Shown: positions 17,031-29,767, counted from the first letter of the stretch. The stretch is DNA of 64,000 nt from Pseudomonadota bacterium (GCA_021801025.1 JAJYYK010000004.1:165107-229106); one strand, 5' to 3'. The notes: a model not told the origin generated them from the letters alone. Program-made: numbers and translations.

Positions 17031-18266
17031 TCAAAAGTTCCTGAACCATCCCTTCATACGTTCGAACACCTGCTGTACAGATACCCCTGATAATTTCCCA
17101 ACCTGCCGCCTGTTGGGCCCTTCCAGATCCGATAACAACAACCCGACTCCCGTCGCATAACGGGGGTTATGCATCATTTCCGATAATCCGCCCGTGTAAT
17201 GCGGTACACCCAATCTCACAGGCATGTGAAGTATTTCTTCACCCAGCTCTACCATGCCTTCCATGCTGGCTGAACCCCCTGTAATCACGATACCGGAGCG
17301 CATCAGCTCTTCAAATCCGCTACGGCGCAATTCTCCCTGCACCATTTCATACAATTCCAGCACGCGGGGCTCAATAACTTCGGCCAACAATTGCCGCGAC
17401 ATCTGGCGTGGCCCACGCTCTCCCACGCTGGGTATTTCCAGCATGTCATGTACGCCGGCCATTTGACGCAAAGCGCAACCGTGTGCGATTTTGATGTCTT
17501 CGGCATCTTTAAGCGGGGTACGCAAGGCCAAAGCAATGTCATTGGTAATTTGATCCCCAGCAATGGGAATCACTGCGGTGTGACGAATGGCACCTTGTGT
17601 GAATACCGCAATGTCCGTGGTGCCGCCACCAATATCGACCACAGCGACGCCCAAATCTTTTTCATCTTCCGTGAGCACTGCCATGGCGGAAGCCAGCGGT
17701 TGCAATACCAGTTCGCGCACGTCCAAACCGCAGCGGCGCACGCATTTAATGATATTTTGTGCCGCAGAGACTGCGCCCGTCACGATATGGACTTTTACTT
17801 CCAGCCGTACACCACTCATCCCCAAGGGTTCACGCACATCTTCCTGACCATCAATCAAGTATTCCTGCGGCAAAACATGCAAAATTTGCTGATCCGTGGG
17901 GATATTGACTGCCTTGGCCGTTTCCAATACTTTGTTAATGTCCAGTTCGGAAACTTCTTTATCACGAATGGGCACCATGCCATGAGAATTAAAGCTCCTG
18001 ATGTGACTGCCCGCGATACCTGTATAGACCTCGGTAATTTTGCAATCGGCCATCAGCTCAGCTTCTTCCAGAGCTCTCTGAATCGCGTTGACAGTGGATT
18101 CAATGTTCACCACCACCCCTTTTTTTAAGCCTCGCGAAGGATGCGTACCGATACCCACCACATCCAGACGACCATCATCTGTCCATTGCCCGACCATCGC
18201 AATGACCTTGGAAGTACCGATATCCAACCCAACGACCAAATTACGGTGATCTCTTTGTTTACTCAT
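17031..18266 (-). CDS. ftsA: Cell division protein FtsA
   Basis: Actin-like ATPase that tethers FtsZ filaments to the membrane. 411 residues. Phosphate loops VGLDIGTSKVIAMVG and [14 protein letters not shown], and the adenosine motif IVITGGSASMEGM are present. The C-terminus ends in an amphipathic helix (FERMKGWFRNF), the membrane-targeting sequence. Its start overlaps the ftsQ stop as ATGA, and ftsZ follows. Confidence 0.98.
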   Translation of the reverse strand: MSKQRDHRNLVVGLDIGTSKVIAMVGQWTDDGRLDVVGIGTHPSRGLKKGVVVNIESTVNAIQRALEEAELMADCKITEVYTGIAGSHIRSFNSHGMVPIRDKEVSELDINKVLETAKAVNIPTDQQILHVLPQEYLIDGQEDVREPLGMSGVRLEVKVHIVTGAVSAAQNIIKCVRRCGLDVRELVLQPLASAMAVLTEDEKDLGVAVVDIGGGTTDIAVFTQGAIRHTAVIPIAGDQITNDIALALRTPLKDAEDIKIAHGCALRQMAGVHDMLEIPSVGERGPRQMSRQLLAEVIEPRVLELYEMVQGELRRSGFEELMRSGIVITGGSASMEGMVELGEEILHMPVRLGVPHYTGGLSEMMHNPRYATGVGLLLSDLEGPNRRQVGKLSGVSVQQVFERMKGWFRNF

Positions 18267-18982
18267 GACGCTTTCCCTTGTTTGTGCCCGTCAGTTGTGC
18301 TGACAGGCATCAATTGCACCGCAAAACCTTGTGGGTAACGCAGGTCCACACTGATCAACGGACTCTGCAACTGTGCTTGCATCGCCGGATATAAATTTAC
18401 CCAACGCGCCAACCTGCTCATGGCTTGATCGTCCCGTCCGAGCGCGATCACGACACCGTTGTCCAATTGCGCAGTCCAACTTCCCCGGTCATTTAAAGTC
18501 ACCTCAACAGGTTGTCGACCCAAAGGCATCAGGATGCGTGTCATGTCAGACCAAACTTGCATGACCTGCTCACTGCTCCCCGACGGCCCATTAAAATAGG
18601 GTAAATTGGCGTTAGTGGCTGCCATAAATACCTCCCCTTGTGTATCAACCAAACCTGCCTTATTCCAGTGCGCCAAAGCGTGGTGTTCCGTTAAGCGAAC
18701 ATCCAGTTCATTCGGCCATTTGCGCCGTACATCCACGCTACGTACCCAAGGCAGCTTTTCAAATCCATCGCGCACCTGCGTCAAACTCACATGAAATAAA
18801 TCGCCATGCACATACTCATGAATGACCCATTGCGTTTGTTGAGGACTAACATGCTGGGTACCCAGCACATGCACCTGATCTAATTGAAACATCGGCAGTC
18901 GGGTCACCGCTGCAACCCCAAACCACAGCAATCCGGCCAGCACCAAACCCAATCCAAAAAGGAGGCCGGATTTAATCGACAC
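18263..18982 (-). CDS. ftsQ: Cell division protein FtsQ
   Basis: Bitopic divisome scaffold that binds FtsB and FtsL. 239 residues: a short cytoplasmic tail, one membrane helix at about 5-27 ([20 protein letters not shown]), then a POTRA domain ([23 protein letters not shown]) and the beta domain. [28 protein letters not shown] is the recognisable family core. It overlaps ddl by 11 bases and ftsA by 4. Confidence 0.95.
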   Translation of the reverse strand: MSIKSGLLFGLGLVLAGLLWFGVAAVTRLPMFQLDQVHVLGTQHVSPQQTQWVIHEYVHGDLFHVSLTQVRDGFEKLPWVRSVDVRRKWPNELDVRLTEHHALAHWNKAGLVDTQGEVFMAATNANLPYFNGPSGSSEQVMQVWSDMTRILMPLGRQPVEVTLNDRGSWTAQLDNGVVIALGRDDQAMSRLARWVNLYPAMQAQLQSPLISVDLRYPQGFAVQLMPVSTTDGHKQGKAS

Positions 18983-19883
18983 AAGCCTGCTCCAATATTT
19001 TTAACAGGAGGTCATCAAAAGTCAGTCCCGCAGCTTTGGCTGCCATAGGAACCAAACTGTGATCGGTCATGCCGGGTGAGGTATTTGCCTCCAGAAAATA
19101 GGGTTGTCCCTGCTGGTCCAACATCACATCCAAACGCCCCCAACCCCGGCAACCCAGCACATCAAAAGCCCGCTGTGCCAAAGCCTGAATGCGTTGCTCC
19201 TCTGCTGCCGCCAAACCGCAGGGCACACAGTATTCCGTATCGTCGCGGATGTATTTGGCTTCGTAGTCGTAGTACCCTTTTGCGGGCCGCAAACGAATCA
19301 TCGGTAACGCACTACTGCCCAAAATGGCACATGTATATTCAGCATGGTCGACGCACTGCTCCGCCAACACCAGCGCATCGCATGCGGCCGCCCGGCGCCA
19401 AGCCTCAGGCAAGTCAGACAGTTGCGTCACGCGCGTCATGCCTATGCTCGACCCCTCGCGAACCGGTTTGACAAACAGAGGCAAACCCAGCCTCTCCACA
19501 ACAGCGGCCCAGTGACTGTTTTCGTCCAGCAATACAAAATCAGGGGTAGGAATTCCTGCCGTTTGCCAAATTAATTTCGTACGCCATTTGTCCATCGCCA
19601 AAGCCGATGCCATCACGCCACTACCGGTGTAAGGGATGTTTAACCAGTTCAATACCCCTTGTATCGTGCCATCTTCACCAAATCGTCCATGCAGCGCGAT
19701 CATTACCCTGTCAAATTTTGCCGCTTCAAGCGCAACAATATCCTGTTCAGCCGGATCAAACGGATGCGCATCAATACCCATATGCCGCAAACCGGTCAAC
19801 ACGCGCGCGCCACTGACCAGCGAGATGGCACGCTCTGCCGATTTTCCACCCATTAATACGCCCACTTTGCCGTAGCGTTTCAT
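18972..19883 (-). CDS. ddl: D-alanine--D-alanine ligase
   Basis: ATP-grasp ligase that makes the D-Ala-D-Ala dipeptide for peptidoglycan precursors. 303 residues, type B length. Family motifs are [17 protein letters not shown] at the N-terminus, [15 protein letters not shown], the ATP-grasp lysine region [15 protein letters not shown], and the metal-binding end [24 protein letters not shown]. Start overlaps the murB stop as ATGA. Confidence 0.97.
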   Translation of the reverse strand: MKRYGKVGVLMGGKSAERAISLVSGARVLTGLRHMGIDAHPFDPAEQDIVALEAAKFDRVMIALHGRFGEDGTIQGVLNWLNIPYTGSGVMASALAMDKWRTKLIWQTAGIPTPDFVLLDENSHWAAVVERLGLPLFVKPVREGSSIGMTRVTQLSDLPEAWRRAAACDALVLAEQCVDHAEYTCAILGSSALPMIRLRPAKGYYDYEAKYIRDDTEYCVPCGLAAAEEQRIQALAQRAFDVLGCRGWGRLDVMLDQQGQPYFLEANTSPGMTDHSLVPMAAKAAGLTFDDLLLKILEQACVD

Positions 19884-20833
19884 ACGGAAACCCCTGTTCG
19901 TTCGCCAATAATGCGTACTTCATGTACCAAATGTATGCCCGTTTGCTGCGCCACAATTTCTTTGACTTGCGTCATTAACTCTTCTATTTCACTGGCAGTT
20001 GCCTGCCCAATATTCACGATAAAATTGGCATGTTTCATCGAAATTTGCGCCCCACCCAGTTGTTTGCCTTTCAAGCCACACGCTTCAATTAAACGCGCGG
20101 CATGATCACCTTCCGGGTTGCGGAATACCGATCCGGCGTTGGCTTGTCCCAAAGGTTGACTGGCAACCCGGCTTCGTAACAGCTCAGTAATTTTGGCACG
20201 CGAAATCCGCCCGTCCCCAACAGGTAACAAAAAATACGCGCCCAAAAACCATTCTTGTTGTTCCCGACATTTCGCTTCAACTTCCCGGTATCCGATATGA
20301 AATTCGCTCTGTTTGCGCATTCGCACCTGCCCAGTTTTATCCACCGTCATCACCTGTTCTGTCACCCGCCAGGTTTCCCCGCCATAACATCCCGCATTCA
20401 TTGCCAGGGCGCCGCCCACCGTTCCGGGTATGCCCGCCATGAATTCCGCTCCGGTTAAATCATGGCTGGCGCAATAACGTGCCACCTTGGGTAAAGCCAC
20501 ACCAGCTTCGGCATACACACTGCCTTGCCCATCTTTCATCTGTTCCAGGCGTAATTCGCGCAACGCGCCGTGCGTCCGAATCACCACCCCGCTTAAACCG
20601 CCATCCCGCACCAACAGATTGCTGCCCAGTCCCAGCCAGTACACGGGAGTTTCCAGCGGTAACTGCTGGAGAAAACACACCAAATCTTCACTGTCAGCCG
20701 GTTCGTACATCATTTCTGCCCGCCCCCCCGCCCGCCAGGACACATATTCCGCCATAGACACGTCATGGCGCAGCTGGCCCCGCAATTCCCGTATTTGTGA
20801 AGTGCCTGGCATCAATTCAGCTAACGCGTTCAT
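19880..20833 (-). CDS. murB: UDP-N-acetylenolpyruvoylglucosamine reductase
   Basis: FAD enzyme that reduces the enolpyruvyl group to give UDP-MurNAc. The ATG at 20833 gives 317 residues and the start [10 protein letters not shown]; it lies 17 bases inside the end of murC. The FAD-binding part includes [15 protein letters not shown] and [21 protein letters not shown]; the catalytic serine region is [11 protein letters not shown]. This is a type II-like short form, with a C-terminus [11 protein letters not shown]. Confidence 0.96.
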   Translation of the reverse strand: MNALAELMPGTSQIRELRGQLRHDVSMAEYVSWRAGGRAEMMYEPADSEDLVCFLQQLPLETPVYWLGLGSNLLVRDGGLSGVVIRTHGALRELRLEQMKDGQGSVYAEAGVALPKVARYCASHDLTGAEFMAGIPGTVGGALAMNAGCYGGETWRVTEQVMTVDKTGQVRMRKQSEFHIGYREVEAKCREQQEWFLGAYFLLPVGDGRISRAKITELLRSRVASQPLGQANAGSVFRNPEGDHAARLIEACGLKGKQLGGAQISMKHANFIVNIGQATASEIEELMTQVKEIVAQQTGIHLVHEVRIIGERTGVSV

Positions 20834-22220
20834 GCGCCATCGCCACAATTTCGGCAGGCACAGCGCCAATAGAACCAGCACCCATAATCAGCACCACATC
20901 GCCATCGCGCGCGTTGGCCAACAGGGTAGCGGCCAAATTGTCAATGTGTGCGACAAATACCGGCTCAACCTTACCCGCCACCCGCACTGCACGGGACAAC
21001 GCACGCCCATCTGCTGCCACGACAGGTGCCTCACCCGCCGCATAAACTTCGGCCAGCAGTAAAGCATCCACGCTGGACAGCACCGCAACAAAATCTTCAA
21101 ACAAGTCACGGGTACGGGTATAACGGTGAGGCTGAAACCCCAACACCAAACGGCGCCCCGGATAGGCAGCACGTACAGCAGCAATGGTTGCGCCAATTTC
21201 AGCCGGATGGTGTCCATAATCATCAATCAAGTTGAATCGCCCACCATCAGGCAGGCTAACTGTCCCATAACGCTGAAAACGGCGACCTACGCCTGAGAAT
21301 TCCGCCAACGCAGCAAGGATATCGGCGTGCGGCACATTGATTTCCAATGCAATGGCAATGGCCGCCAAGGCATTCAATACATTATGTTCGCCTGATAAAT
21401 TCAGCTCGACATCGAAGACATGTGCACCCCCACCATTGCTCACGCTGAAACACATGCGCTCGCCTTCAGCCCGTACCTGGGTGGCACGAAGGTCTGCGGG
21501 TTGATGAATCGCGTAGCTGGTGACAGGTTTGCTGATTTTCGGCATGATGGCGCGCACATTGGCGTCGTCCGCACACAAAACAGCGCGGCCATAAAAAGGG
21601 ATGTGTTCGACAAACTCGACAAAAGCCTGTTTCAGTCGTTCAAAATCATGACCATAGGTTTCCATGTGATCAGCATCAATATTGGTCACCACAGCCAGGA
21701 TCGGCATCAGATGTAAAAATGAAGCATCGGATTCGTCGGCCTCTGCCACCAGGTAGTCGCCTTGCCCTAAACGCGCATTGGCGCCGGCTGCCAGTAAGCG
21801 GCCGCCAATCACAAAGGTAGGGTCCATGCCTGCGCGAGCCAGAATACTGGCAATCAAAGAAGTGGTGGTGGTTTTGCCGTGGGCGCCGGCAATCGCAATA
21901 CCTTGCCGCAAACGCATCAATTCTGCCAGCATGATGGCGCGTGGTACCACGGGAATCGAACGTTCGCGTGCCGCAATCACTTCGGGGTTGTCTGCCTGTA
22001 CTGCTGTCGACACCACAATGGCATCGGCTGCGCCGACATGTACGGCATCGTGACCCAAAAACACTTGCACGCCTAATTGTGCCAAACGGCGCGTGTTGGC
22101 GTTATCTGCCAAATCTGAACCTGTGATGACATAGCCCTGGTTATGCAACACTTCTGCGATACCACTCATGCCCGCGCCACCCAAGCCAACAAAATGGAGT
22201 CGTTTAATTTTATGTTTCAT
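20817..22220 (-). CDS. murC: UDP-N-acetylmuramate--L-alanine ligase
   Basis: Adds L-alanine to UDP-MurNAc in the cytosol. 467 residues from the ATG at 22220, which overlaps the murG stop as ATGA; a 6-codon longer start has no support. The Rossmann-like start [23 protein letters not shown], the P-loop [13 protein letters not shown], and the [10 protein letters not shown] motif identify MurC rather than the other Mur ligases. Confidence 0.97.
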   Translation of the reverse strand: MKHKIKRLHFVGLGGAGMSGIAEVLHNQGYVITGSDLADNANTRRLAQLGVQVFLGHDAVHVGAADAIVVSTAVQADNPEVIAARERSIPVVPRAIMLAELMRLRQGIAIAGAHGKTTTTSLIASILARAGMDPTFVIGGRLLAAGANARLGQGDYLVAEADESDASFLHLMPILAVVTNIDADHMETYGHDFERLKQAFVEFVEHIPFYGRAVLCADDANVRAIMPKISKPVTSYAIHQPADLRATQVRAEGERMCFSVSNGGGAHVFDVELNLSGEHNVLNALAAIAIALEINVPHADILAALAEFSGVGRRFQRYGTVSLPDGGRFNLIDDYGHHPAEIGATIAAVRAAYPGRRLVLGFQPHRYTRTRDLFEDFVAVLSSVDALLLAEVYAAGEAPVVAADGRALSRAVRVAGKVEPVFVAHIDNLAATLLANARDGDVVLIMGAGSIGAVPAEIVAMAHERVS

Positions 22221-23308
22221 TTTGCGGCCTCCCGGCATTGTCGCGCGACTTCAGCCGTTGCATCAGGCTTGGCCACTTGTCGTGCGCGTTGCGCCATGTG
22301 GTGTAATTCATGACGATCTAAAACCATGAGGTGATCTGCCAGCATCTTGTCCCCCAATTCCGGCTGGGGAAGCAATTTGGCAGCGCCCTGCATCACCAAA
22401 AATTGCGCATTCAAGGTTTGATGGTCATCCACCGCATGAGGATAGGGCACCAGAAAAGCGGGTACCCCTGCGGCAGCTAACTCGGCCAAAGTAAGCGCTC
22501 CTGCACGGGTAATCGCCACATCACACCAGCCGTACATATCTGCCATGTCGGTAATGAAATCACGTACATCAGCGACCACACCCACTTCAGCATAAAGCGC
22601 ACGCAAACTTTCGACATGCGGGGCGCCTGCTTGATGAATGACTTCAGGCCGCACGGCAGCCGGAATACGTGCCAGTGCGCGGGGCACCACCGCATTTAAA
22701 ACAGCTGCACCCAAGCTTCCACCCACCACCAGCAAGCGCAAGGGACCTGAACGAGCTGTTTTGTCAATGTTTGCCACAGCTGAAATTTCTTTGCGCACGG
22801 GATTACCAAGCCACTGTGCAGGCTTGTTCTTACACAGCAAAGGGGCATCATAAGGGTGCGTAAATGCGGAGGGAAAGCCCGTCAACACTTTCCTGGACAG
22901 ACAAGCCAAGACCCGGTTGCTTAATCCGGCAACAGCATTTTGTTCATGAATCACCAAAGGAATGCGCAACAAAGCGGAAACCAGACCGCCGGGGAAACTG
23001 GGGTAGCCCCCCATTCCCAATACCACATCAGGCTTGAAATGCCGGATTGCACGCAACGCTTGAACCATCGCTCGCGCCAATATCCCAATAAACACCACTT
23101 TACGCAACAAACCTTTTCCACGTAAACCACCGATGCTTAAACGCGCCATGTCATAGCCGAAAGGCGGCACAATGCGGTTTTCCATGCCATGATGTCCACC
23201 CAGCCACACCACCTTCCAACCTTGTTGTGCCAACTCGCCCGCCACAGCCAACCCCGGGTAAATGTGCCCGCCGGTTCCACCTGCCATCACCATCACAGTA
23301 CGTGCCAT
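22217..23308 (-). CDS. murG: Lipid II synthase MurG
   Basis: GT28-family glycosyltransferase on the inner face of the membrane that adds GlcNAc to lipid I. 363 residues. Glycine-rich loops [16 protein letters not shown] and [18 protein letters not shown], the middle [28 protein letters not shown] and the donor-binding [31 protein letters not shown] segment are present. Two bases separate it from the preceding ftsW stop. Confidence 0.97.
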   Translation of the reverse strand: MARTVMVMAGGTGGHIYPGLAVAGELAQQGWKVVWLGGHHGMENRIVPPFGYDMARLSIGGLRGKGLLRKVVFIGILARAMVQALRAIRHFKPDVVLGMGGYPSFPGGLVSALLRIPLVIHEQNAVAGLSNRVLACLSRKVLTGFPSAFTHPYDAPLLCKNKPAQWLGNPVRKEISAVANIDKTARSGPLRLLVVGGSLGAAVLNAVVPRALARIPAAVRPEVIHQAGAPHVESLRALYAEVGVVADVRDFITDMADMYGWCDVAITRAGALTLAELAAAGVPAFLVPYPHAVDDHQTLNAQFLVMQGAAKLLPQPELGDKMLADHLMVLDRHELHHMAQRARQVAKPDATAEVARQCREAAK

Positions 23309-23310
23309 CG

Positions 23311-24477
23311 CTATGCCCTTTTCCTGCCGAGTTTGAGGGCGCGCGTTTCATAATCCACACGCAACAATATTCCCATTGCCACACAATTGGTGACAATGCC
23401 ACTGCCGCCAAATGACAACAGCGGCAGAGTTAAACCTTTGGTGGGCAATAATCCGACATTCACCCCGATGTTAATGCCTGCTTGGGCACCTATCCATACC
23501 CCGATGCCCATCGCGGTTAACGCACTGAAATGACGTTCCAGCACAGCGGCTTCACGACCAATTTGAAAAGCCCGAATGATTAACCAGGCAAATAATCCAA
23601 TGACGACAGCCACTCCGACAAAGCCCAATTCTTCTGCAATAACAGCCAGCAGAAAATCGGTATGGGCTTCAGGTAAATAAAACAATTTTTCTATGCTGCC
23701 GCCTAATCCCAGCCCCCACACTCGCCCGCGACCAAAGGCAATCAATGCATGCGACAACTGGTAACCTTTACCGAAAGGATCTGCCCATGGGTCCATAAAG
23801 CCCACAATACGTTGTAAACGGTAAGGCGAACTCCAGATCAAACCGATAAAACCGATGACGGACATCACCAGCAAACCGACAAAAATGCGCAAATTTAATC
23901 CGCCCAAAAAGAGTGTCGTCATGGCAATCGCAATAATGACCACAAATGCACCAAAATCGGGTTCGCGTAACAACAAAAATCCGGTGAAAAGAATGGCCAC
24001 CAACATAGGTAAAAAACCCTGTTTGAGGTTATGCATCAAAGCGGCCTTGCGCACAGTGTAATCAGCTGCATACAACACCGTGAACAGCTTCATTAATTCA
24101 GAAGGTTGCAAATTAAAGACCAGTAATGGCAACCAGCGTTGGCTGCCGTTCACATTACGTCCTATTTTCGGCACCAGCACCAGAGTGAGCAAGACCAGGC
24201 CCACCACAAACAGCCAGGGGGCGAGGCGTTGCCATTGCAGCATGGTCACCATTCGAAAAGCCATAAAACCGGCCATCAAACCTGCGGTGACATAGCCCGC
24301 TTGCCGAATCAGGAAAAAATTGGCATGGTAGCCCGTCGCCTTACTGGCTTCTGCGGTATCAATGGAGGCGGAATACACCATCACCAAGCCAAAGGACAGC
24401 ATGGTGATCACCAACCAGATCAATACATTGTCATAATGCGTTTCGTGATGTCTTAAATTGTTTGCCATGCTCATCAC
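23311..24477 (-). CDS. ftsW: Septal SEDS glycosyltransferase FtsW
   Basis: Polytopic SEDS protein that polymerises lipid II at the septum with FtsI. 388 residues and about ten membrane helices. Family signatures: [11 protein letters not shown] near the start, [33 protein letters not shown] containing the catalytic-loop region, and the end [18 protein letters not shown]. Its start overlaps murD as ATGA. A paralogue, rodA, occurs at 58481. Confidence 0.97.
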   Translation of the reverse strand: MMSMANNLRHHETHYDNVLIWLVITMLSFGLVMVYSASIDTAEASKATGYHANFFLIRQAGYVTAGLMAGFMAFRMVTMLQWQRLAPWLFVVGLVLLTLVLVPKIGRNVNGSQRWLPLLVFNLQPSELMKLFTVLYAADYTVRKAALMHNLKQGFLPMLVAILFTGFLLLREPDFGAFVVIIAIAMTTLFLGGLNLRIFVGLLVMSVIGFIGLIWSSPYRLQRIVGFMDPWADPFGKGYQLSHALIAFGRGRVWGLGLGGSIEKLFYLPEAHTDFLLAVIAEELGFVGVAVVIGLFAWLIIRAFQIGREAAVLERHFSALTAMGIGVWIGAQAGINIGVNVGLLPTKGLTLPLLSFGGSGIVTNCVAMGILLRVDYETRALKLGRKRA

Positions 24478-25835
24478 ACATGCTCCTGTGCGAGATGTTG
24501 TACGGCAGCAATAAATACTTGCGCACGGTGCGCATAATTATTGAACATATCAAAACTGGCACAAGCGGGTGACAGCAACACGGCATCACCCGGTTTGGCT
24601 TGTGCATAGGCCAAAGCCACCGCGTCTTCCATATTTTCGGCGCGGAATATGGGTACGCCAGTACCGGCCACTGCTTGCGCAATCAACCCGCCATCCCGCC
24701 CAATTTGCACCAGACCCGTGCAGGTGTTCATGGCTTCAGCCAGAGGTGAAAAATCCTGCCCCTTGCCCTCGCCGCCCGCGATGAGCACCAAAGGTCTGTT
24801 CATCCCTTTCAAAGCGGCGACGGTCGCGCCCACATTGGTGCCTTTTGAATCGTCATAAAAATCGACATCCGCAACTTTTGCTACCCATTCCACGCGGTGG
24901 GCCAAGCCACCAAACTCGCGCAAGGCTTGTGCCAAAGGGGCGTCCGGTAGACCTAGCGCATGGCACAGCGCCCAGGCAGCCAGTGCGTTGGCCACATTGT
25001 GCTGGCCTGCCACGCGCAAATCTGCTGCGGGCATCAAGCGCTGGCTACCACGGCATAAATAACCGGCCTGCAAACCAAATTCATCTTCATTTTTGGCAGG
25101 CGACAAACCGAAACTCAGCTGGCGACGACCTGAATGCGCCCACTGAACGCTGAATGCATCATCGCGATGAATGACCTGTACCCCGGCCCCTGCATAAATA
25201 CGTGCCTTGGCTGCCGCATAAGCACGCATCCCCGGGTATCGATCCAAGTGATCCTCACTTATATTCAGCACAGTTGCTGCTGCGCTGTGCAGGCTGTATA
25301 CCGATTCCAGTTGAAAACTGGATAATTCCAGCACGAACACTTCTGTTTGGATATCCTGGTCCAGCGCTTCCAAAACAGGGATACCGATATTGCCTGCCAT
25401 CTGTGTGCGCAAACCTGCTGCTTCGCACATGCTGGCCACCATGGTGGTCACTGTACTCTTGCCATTTGATCCGCTGATAGCAATCACCCGTGCCGTGAGG
25501 GGTAAGGCTTGCGCAAACACTTCCACATCGCTCCACACCGGCTTGCCCGTTGCAATGGTTGCCTGAATCAGGGGGTGAGAAAGGGGGACACCGGGACTGA
25601 CCACAATGTATTGTGCCCAAGCCAAGTCTTCGACTTGCCATGCACCCAAATGAACGACAACTTCCGGACACTGTTCGCGCAAGGCAGGCAAAGCCGAAGG
25701 CGCTGCAGACTGGTCTGCAACGCGCACCTCTGCGCCGCGCCGAATCAACCAGCGTGCCGCAGCCAACCCGCTCGCACCCAAGCCGAGTATCAGTACCTGC
25801 TTTGCATTCCAGTTCATTGCTTGTCCGGTATCCAT
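24474..25835 (-). CDS. murD: UDP-N-acetylmuramoylalanine--D-glutamate ligase
   Basis: Adds D-glutamate to UDP-MurNAc-L-Ala. 453 residues from the ATG at 25835; the ATG at 25817 ([14 protein letters not shown]) is an equally possible start. Motifs: [17 protein letters not shown], the P-loop [28 protein letters not shown], and [19 protein letters not shown] in the C-terminal domain. It begins 4 bases after mraY. Confidence 0.96.
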   Translation of the reverse strand: MDTGQAMNWNAKQVLILGLGASGLAAARWLIRRGAEVRVADQSAAPSALPALREQCPEVVVHLGAWQVEDLAWAQYIVVSPGVPLSHPLIQATIATGKPVWSDVEVFAQALPLTARVIAISGSNGKSTVTTMVASMCEAAGLRTQMAGNIGIPVLEALDQDIQTEVFVLELSSFQLESVYSLHSAAATVLNISEDHLDRYPGMRAYAAAKARIYAGAGVQVIHRDDAFSVQWAHSGRRQLSFGLSPAKNEDEFGLQAGYLCRGSQRLMPAADLRVAGQHNVANALAAWALCHALGLPDAPLAQALREFGGLAHRVEWVAKVADVDFYDDSKGTNVGATVAALKGMNRPLVLIAGGEGKGQDFSPLAEAMNTCTGLVQIGRDGGLIAQAVAGTGVPIFRAENMEDAVALAYAQAKPGDAVLLSPACASFDMFNNYAHRAQVFIAAVQHLAQEHV

Positions 25836-25839
25836 GTCG

Positions 25840-26925
25840 TCATCTCAGTTTCAGGGTGGATAAACCGATCAGCACCAGCATCATGGTAATAATCCAGAAT
25901 CGAACCACGACCTGAGTTTCTTTCCAGCCTTTTAATTCAAAATGATGATGCAGGGGTGCCATACGAAACACCCGTTTTCCCGTTAATTTGAATGAAGCCA
26001 CCTGTATCACCACCGACAAGGTTTCAATGACAAATACCCCACCCATAATGAACAGCACAATTTCCTGGCGCACAATCACCGCTACCACGCCCAAAGCGGC
26101 GCCCAGTGCCAATGCGCCCACGTCGCCCATAAACACCTCGGCGGGATAAGCGTTAAACCACAGGAAAGCCAGTCCAGAACCGGATACTGCGGCACAAAAC
26201 ACCCCTAATTCGCCTGCACCGGGAATATGAGGTTCTCCCAAATAGTGGGAAAACACGGCATTCCCGGCCACGTAAGCGAACACGGCCAGCGATGAGGCCA
26301 CCATTACGGTTGGAAGGATAGCCAAACCATCAAGACCATCGGTTAAATTAACGGCATTGCTTGAACCGACAATGACAAAGTAGGTCAATGTGACAAAACC
26401 GACTGTACCCAACGGGATAGCAATGTGCTTGAAAAACGGCACAATCAGTTCAGTTTGTGCCGGTAATTGGGTTGAATAGGCAATATACAAAGCCGCGCCA
26501 AGCCCCAATACCGATTGCCAAAAAAATTTGCTGCGTGCCGAAAGGCCTTTAGGGTTGTGGTGGACTACCTTGCGGTAATCGTCCACCCATCCGATGATGC
26601 CAAATCCCAGTGTGGTCAACAGCACCACCCAGACATAGTGATTGGACAGATCGCTCCACAGCAGAGTGGAGATCGTAATCGAGACCAAAATGAGGGCGCC
26701 ACCCATGGTTGGGGTGCCCGCCTTGATTAAGTGCGTTTGCGGGCCATCATTGCGCACCGATTGGCCAATTTTCATTGCCGTCAGGTAACGAATAACGCCG
26801 GGTCCAACCAGAAAAGAAATCCCCAGGGAGGTCAAAGAGGCCAACACTGCGCGCAAGGTAATATAGTTAAATACATTGAATGCGCGGACTTGGCCCGATA
26901 AGGATTGAAACAACCAGAGCAACAT
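25840..26925 (-). CDS. mraY: Phospho-N-acetylmuramoyl-pentapeptide transferase
   Basis: Ten-helix membrane enzyme that makes lipid I by moving phospho-MurNAc-pentapeptide to undecaprenyl phosphate. 361 residues. Signatures: [14 protein letters not shown], the aspartate pair in [22 protein letters not shown], the third catalytic aspartate in [13 protein letters not shown], and the loop [14 protein letters not shown]. The start overlaps the murF stop by one base (TGATG). Confidence 0.98.
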   Translation of the reverse strand: MLLWLFQSLSGQVRAFNVFNYITLRAVLASLTSLGISFLVGPGVIRYLTAMKIGQSVRNDGPQTHLIKAGTPTMGGALILVSITISTLLWSDLSNHYVWVVLLTTLGFGIIGWVDDYRKVVHHNPKGLSARSKFFWQSVLGLGAALYIAYSTQLPAQTELIVPFFKHIAIPLGTVGFVTLTYFVIVGSSNAVNLTDGLDGLAILPTVMVASSLAVFAYVAGNAVFSHYLGEPHIPGAGELGVFCAAVSGSGLAFLWFNAYPAEVFMGDVGALALGAALGVVAVIVRQEIVLFIMGGVFVIETLSVVIQVASFKLTGKRVFRMAPLHHHFELKGWKETQVVVRFWIITMMLVLIGLSTLKLR

Positions 26926-28295
26926 CAGATCACCTCCTCAAGTTGTTCGACCACACGTTCCATATGCATGAAACGGGAACCTTTTACCAACAGCGTCACA
27001 TTGTTGCCAAGGTGCGCTGACAAAGCTTGTACCAGCGCATCTGCATCACTGAAATGTTGGGCAGACGCGCCAAATTGCGTAACGGCCGCCTGACTGGCCT
27101 CGCCCAGTGCGTACAAACTGTCCACATGGCAGGCTTTGGCATAGCGGCCTATGTCGGCATGTGCCGCGACACCGGCCTCACCCAATTCACCCATATCGCC
27201 CATCACCAATATTCGTATGCCCGGTGATGACACCAGTACATCAATCGCAGCACGCATGGATTCCGGATTGGCATTGTAGGTGTCGTCGAACAAGCGTGTA
27301 CCATGTTTTCCCGTTTTGAACTGCAAGCGCCCTTTGGGTGCGTGAAACCCTTCCAATCCTGCGCGCATGGCATCTGTTGAGATACCCAGCACTTGCGCTG
27401 CGGCCAATGCTGCCAGCGCATTCATCACATTGTGTCGCCCCGGAACAGGCAAACGAATCGCTAACTCCGTATCGAACAGGCGAATTTTTATGTCACTGTG
27501 GTCTTCATGCAGAAGACAAGCCACGGCTTGAACCTGCGCCGTTTTACCTGAATCTTCATGTATTGAAAAGGCCACAACCTGACGCTGCCCGGCAAAATCC
27601 CGCCACAGCCGGGCGTAACGATCATCCGCATTGAGCACGACGATGGCTTGCGCTGGGGCGCCAAGGATAATTTCTCCTTTCGCTCTGGCCACAGCTTCCG
27701 GCGAACCCAATATCCCGATGTGTGCGCTGCCCGCATTGTTAATCAGCACGACTTCGGGTTGCGCCAAACCCACCAAATAGGCCAATTCACCGGCATGATT
27801 CATACCCATTTCAATCACACCAAATTGGTGGTGTGGGCATAATCCCAACAAAGTTAATGGCATACCGATGTCATTATTGAAATTACCTTGCGTGGCCCAA
27901 ACCTGATTTTCACCGACAGCCGCACTTAACATAGCAGACAGCATGTCTTTCACCGTGGTTTTCCCACTGCTGCCCGTGATAGCAATCAATCGTGCGGGCA
28001 TCTGTTTACGCCAATACGCTGCCAACTGACCGAGTGCCAAACGGGTATCTTCTACCACCACCGAAGGACCGGTGACCGGCGCGCTACGCGCATCCACCAT
28101 CACAGCTGCCGCGCCGGTATCCAATGCAACCTGCGAAAACTGGTGCCCGTCGAACCTGTCGCCGCGCAGTGCGATATACAGATCACCCGCTTGAAGCTTT
28201 CGGCTGTCTGTGCAGACCCGATGACATCCGGTTTCGGCACCGCGCAATACACCGCCCGTAGCCTCTGCAATTTGGCTGGTGGTCAATCTGTTCAT
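26925..28295 (-). CDS. murF: UDP-N-acetylmuramoyl-tripeptide--D-alanyl-D-alanine ligase
   Basis: Completes the pentapeptide by adding D-Ala-D-Ala, supplied by Ddl from this same cluster. The ATG at 28295 (start [15 protein letters not shown]) overlaps the murE stop as ATGA; about 456 residues. Motifs: [37 protein letters not shown], and [18 protein letters not shown], which is specific for MurF. Confidence 0.97.
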   Translation of the reverse strand: MNRLTTSQIAEATGGVLRGAETGCHRVCTDSRKLQAGDLYIALRGDRFDGHQFSQVALDTGAAAVMVDARSAPVTGPSVVVEDTRLALGQLAAYWRKQMPARLIAITGSSGKTTVKDMLSAMLSAAVGENQVWATQGNFNNDIGMPLTLLGLCPHHQFGVIEMGMNHAGELAYLVGLAQPEVVLINNAGSAHIGILGSPEAVARAKGEIILGAPAQAIVVLNADDRYARLWRDFAGQRQVVAFSIHEDSGKTAQVQAVACLLHEDHSDIKIRLFDTELAIRLPVPGRHNVMNALAALAAAQVLGISTDAMRAGLEGFHAPKGRLQFKTGKHGTRLFDDTYNANPESMRAAIDVLVSSPGIRILVMGDMGELGEAGVAAHADIGRYAKACHVDSLYALGEASQAAVTQFGASAQHFSDADALVQALSAHLGNNVTLLVKGSRFMHMERVVEQLEEVI

Positions 28296-29767
28296 GAATA
28301 GATCTCCAGAGCGCGTTGCGCGTGCGCATAATCCCAAAAGGGATGTTTTATCCCGGCAATCTCCTGATAACGCTCGTGCCCTTTGCCCGCAATTAACACC
28401 ACATCGCCCGCTTGAGCTTGTGCAATACTTTGCGCGATGGCACTGGCCCTATTCACTTCTATCAATTCATTTCCCGGCATCCGCGTACGCATCGCGGCGA
28501 TAATGGCGCTGGGGTCTTCGCTTCGCGGATTGTCCGAAGTCAGGATGACATGATCAGCCCAATGCGCTGCTATGGCGCCCATTTCAGGGCGCTTTCCTGC
28601 ATCACGATCACCACCACAACCGACAACGCAATAGAGACGTCCTGAGCCGGACACCAATTCACGCAAAGTCTGTAATACGTTCTCAAGTGCATCAGGCGTG
28701 TGCGCATAATCAATGACCACCCAGGGCTGATTTTCACCCCCCAGTATTTGCATACGGCCCTCAGGCGCAACCACATTAGCCAGATGTTCAACCGCCTGAT
28801 CCAGATTCACACCACTGACCAGCAATGCGCTCAGTGTGGCCAACAAGTTACTGGCATTGAAGCGTCCCAGCACCGGCGCGCGCAGTTGTGCGGCACCCCA
28901 AGGGGTGTCGACGCGCAAGCTTAAACCTTCCGCCGACAGGTGTAATTTGCTGCCGCGCACAGTGGCCTGACCGAAACCGTAGCTCAGTATTTCGGCAGCA
29001 CCCTGCGGCTTATGCATCAAGCTTCGGCCAAATTCATCGTCCTGATTGACGACTGCGTAACGCAGACCAGACCAATGAAACAATTTGGCTTTTACCGCAG
29101 CGTAATGCGCCATATCCCCATGATAATCAAGGTGATCACGACTTAAGTTAGTCAGAACGGCCACATCAAAATGTACCGCATTGACACGCCCCTGGTCCAA
29201 GCCTTCTGAAGACACCTCCATTGCGAGCGTTTGAACGCCTGCTTGACGATAGGCGGCCAGGGTGGCTTGCAGCACTGCGGCATCCGCCGTGGTGTTTTTG
29301 CTGTCTGTTAAATTGGGATAAATTCCATTACCCAGCGTGCCCAGTACCGCTGTGCGGCGCCCCAATTCATTTAAACTCTGCGCAATCCAATGCGTACAGG
29401 ACGTCTTGCCATTGGTGCCCGTCACCCCGATGTTCCATAAATAGCGCGATGGTGCGCCATAAATTTGTGCAGCGATCGCACTGATATGCAGTTTCAGTTG
29501 GTGCACCGGCACATTGGGCACTTGAGCCAAAGCACTGTCCCAAACATAACCCTCCGCATCCCACAACACCGCCTCCGCCCCCGCTCGCACTGCAGCGGCG
29601 ATATGCTGCCGGCCATCCTGTTTGCCGCCTTGATAAGCGGCAAAGGCCATGCCCGGCCTGATTTGCCGGCTGTCTGTGCTCAGACCGTGAATGACCGCGC
29701 CCTGATGCGTCAAAGCAGCCAAAATGGCTGCCGCATCGGGAGGATTTGTAATGTGGGTTGCGTTCAT
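28292..29767 (-). CDS. murE: UDP-N-acetylmuramoyl-tripeptide synthetase
   Basis: Adds the third amino acid of the stem peptide. 491 residues. P-loop GVTGTNGKTSCTHWIA, EVSSEGLDQGRV, TNLSRDHLDYHGDM. The substrate loop reads DNPRSEDP, and the DNPR sequence is the mark of enzymes that select meso-diaminopimelate, the expected Gram-negative form. Start overlaps ftsI as ATGA. Confidence 0.97.
   Translation of the reverse strand: MNATHITNPPDAAAILAALTHQGAVIHGLSTDSRQIRPGMAFAAYQGGKQDGRQHIAAAVRAGAEAVLWDAEGYVWDSALAQVPNVPVHQLKLHISAIAAQIYGAPSRYLWNIGVTGTNGKTSCTHWIAQSLNELGRRTAVLGTLGNGIYPNLTDSKNTTADAAVLQATLAAYRQAGVQTLAMEVSSEGLDQGRVNAVHFDVAVLTNLSRDHLDYHGDMAHYAAVKAKLFHWSGLRYAVVNQDDEFGRSLMHKPQGAAEILSYGFGQATVRGSKLHLSAEGLSLRVDTPWGAAQLRAPVLGRFNASNLLATLSALLVSGVNLDQAVEHLANVVAPEGRMQILGGENQPWVVIDYAHTPDALENVLQTLRELVSGSGRLYCVVGCGGDRDAGKRPEMGAIAAHWADHVILTSDNPRSEDPSAIIAAMRTRMPGNELIEVNRASAIAQSIAQAQAGDVVLIAGKGHERYQEIAGIKHPFWDYAHAQRALEIYS

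Noticed and set aside
17391..18128. 245-codon plus-strand frame opposite ftsA
   Set aside because: Length comes from the codon bias of ftsA; the translation is His/Asn-rich without a domain and no start signal is seen.
21420..21716. Plus-strand frame opposite murC
   Set aside because: It lies fully inside murC and has no support.
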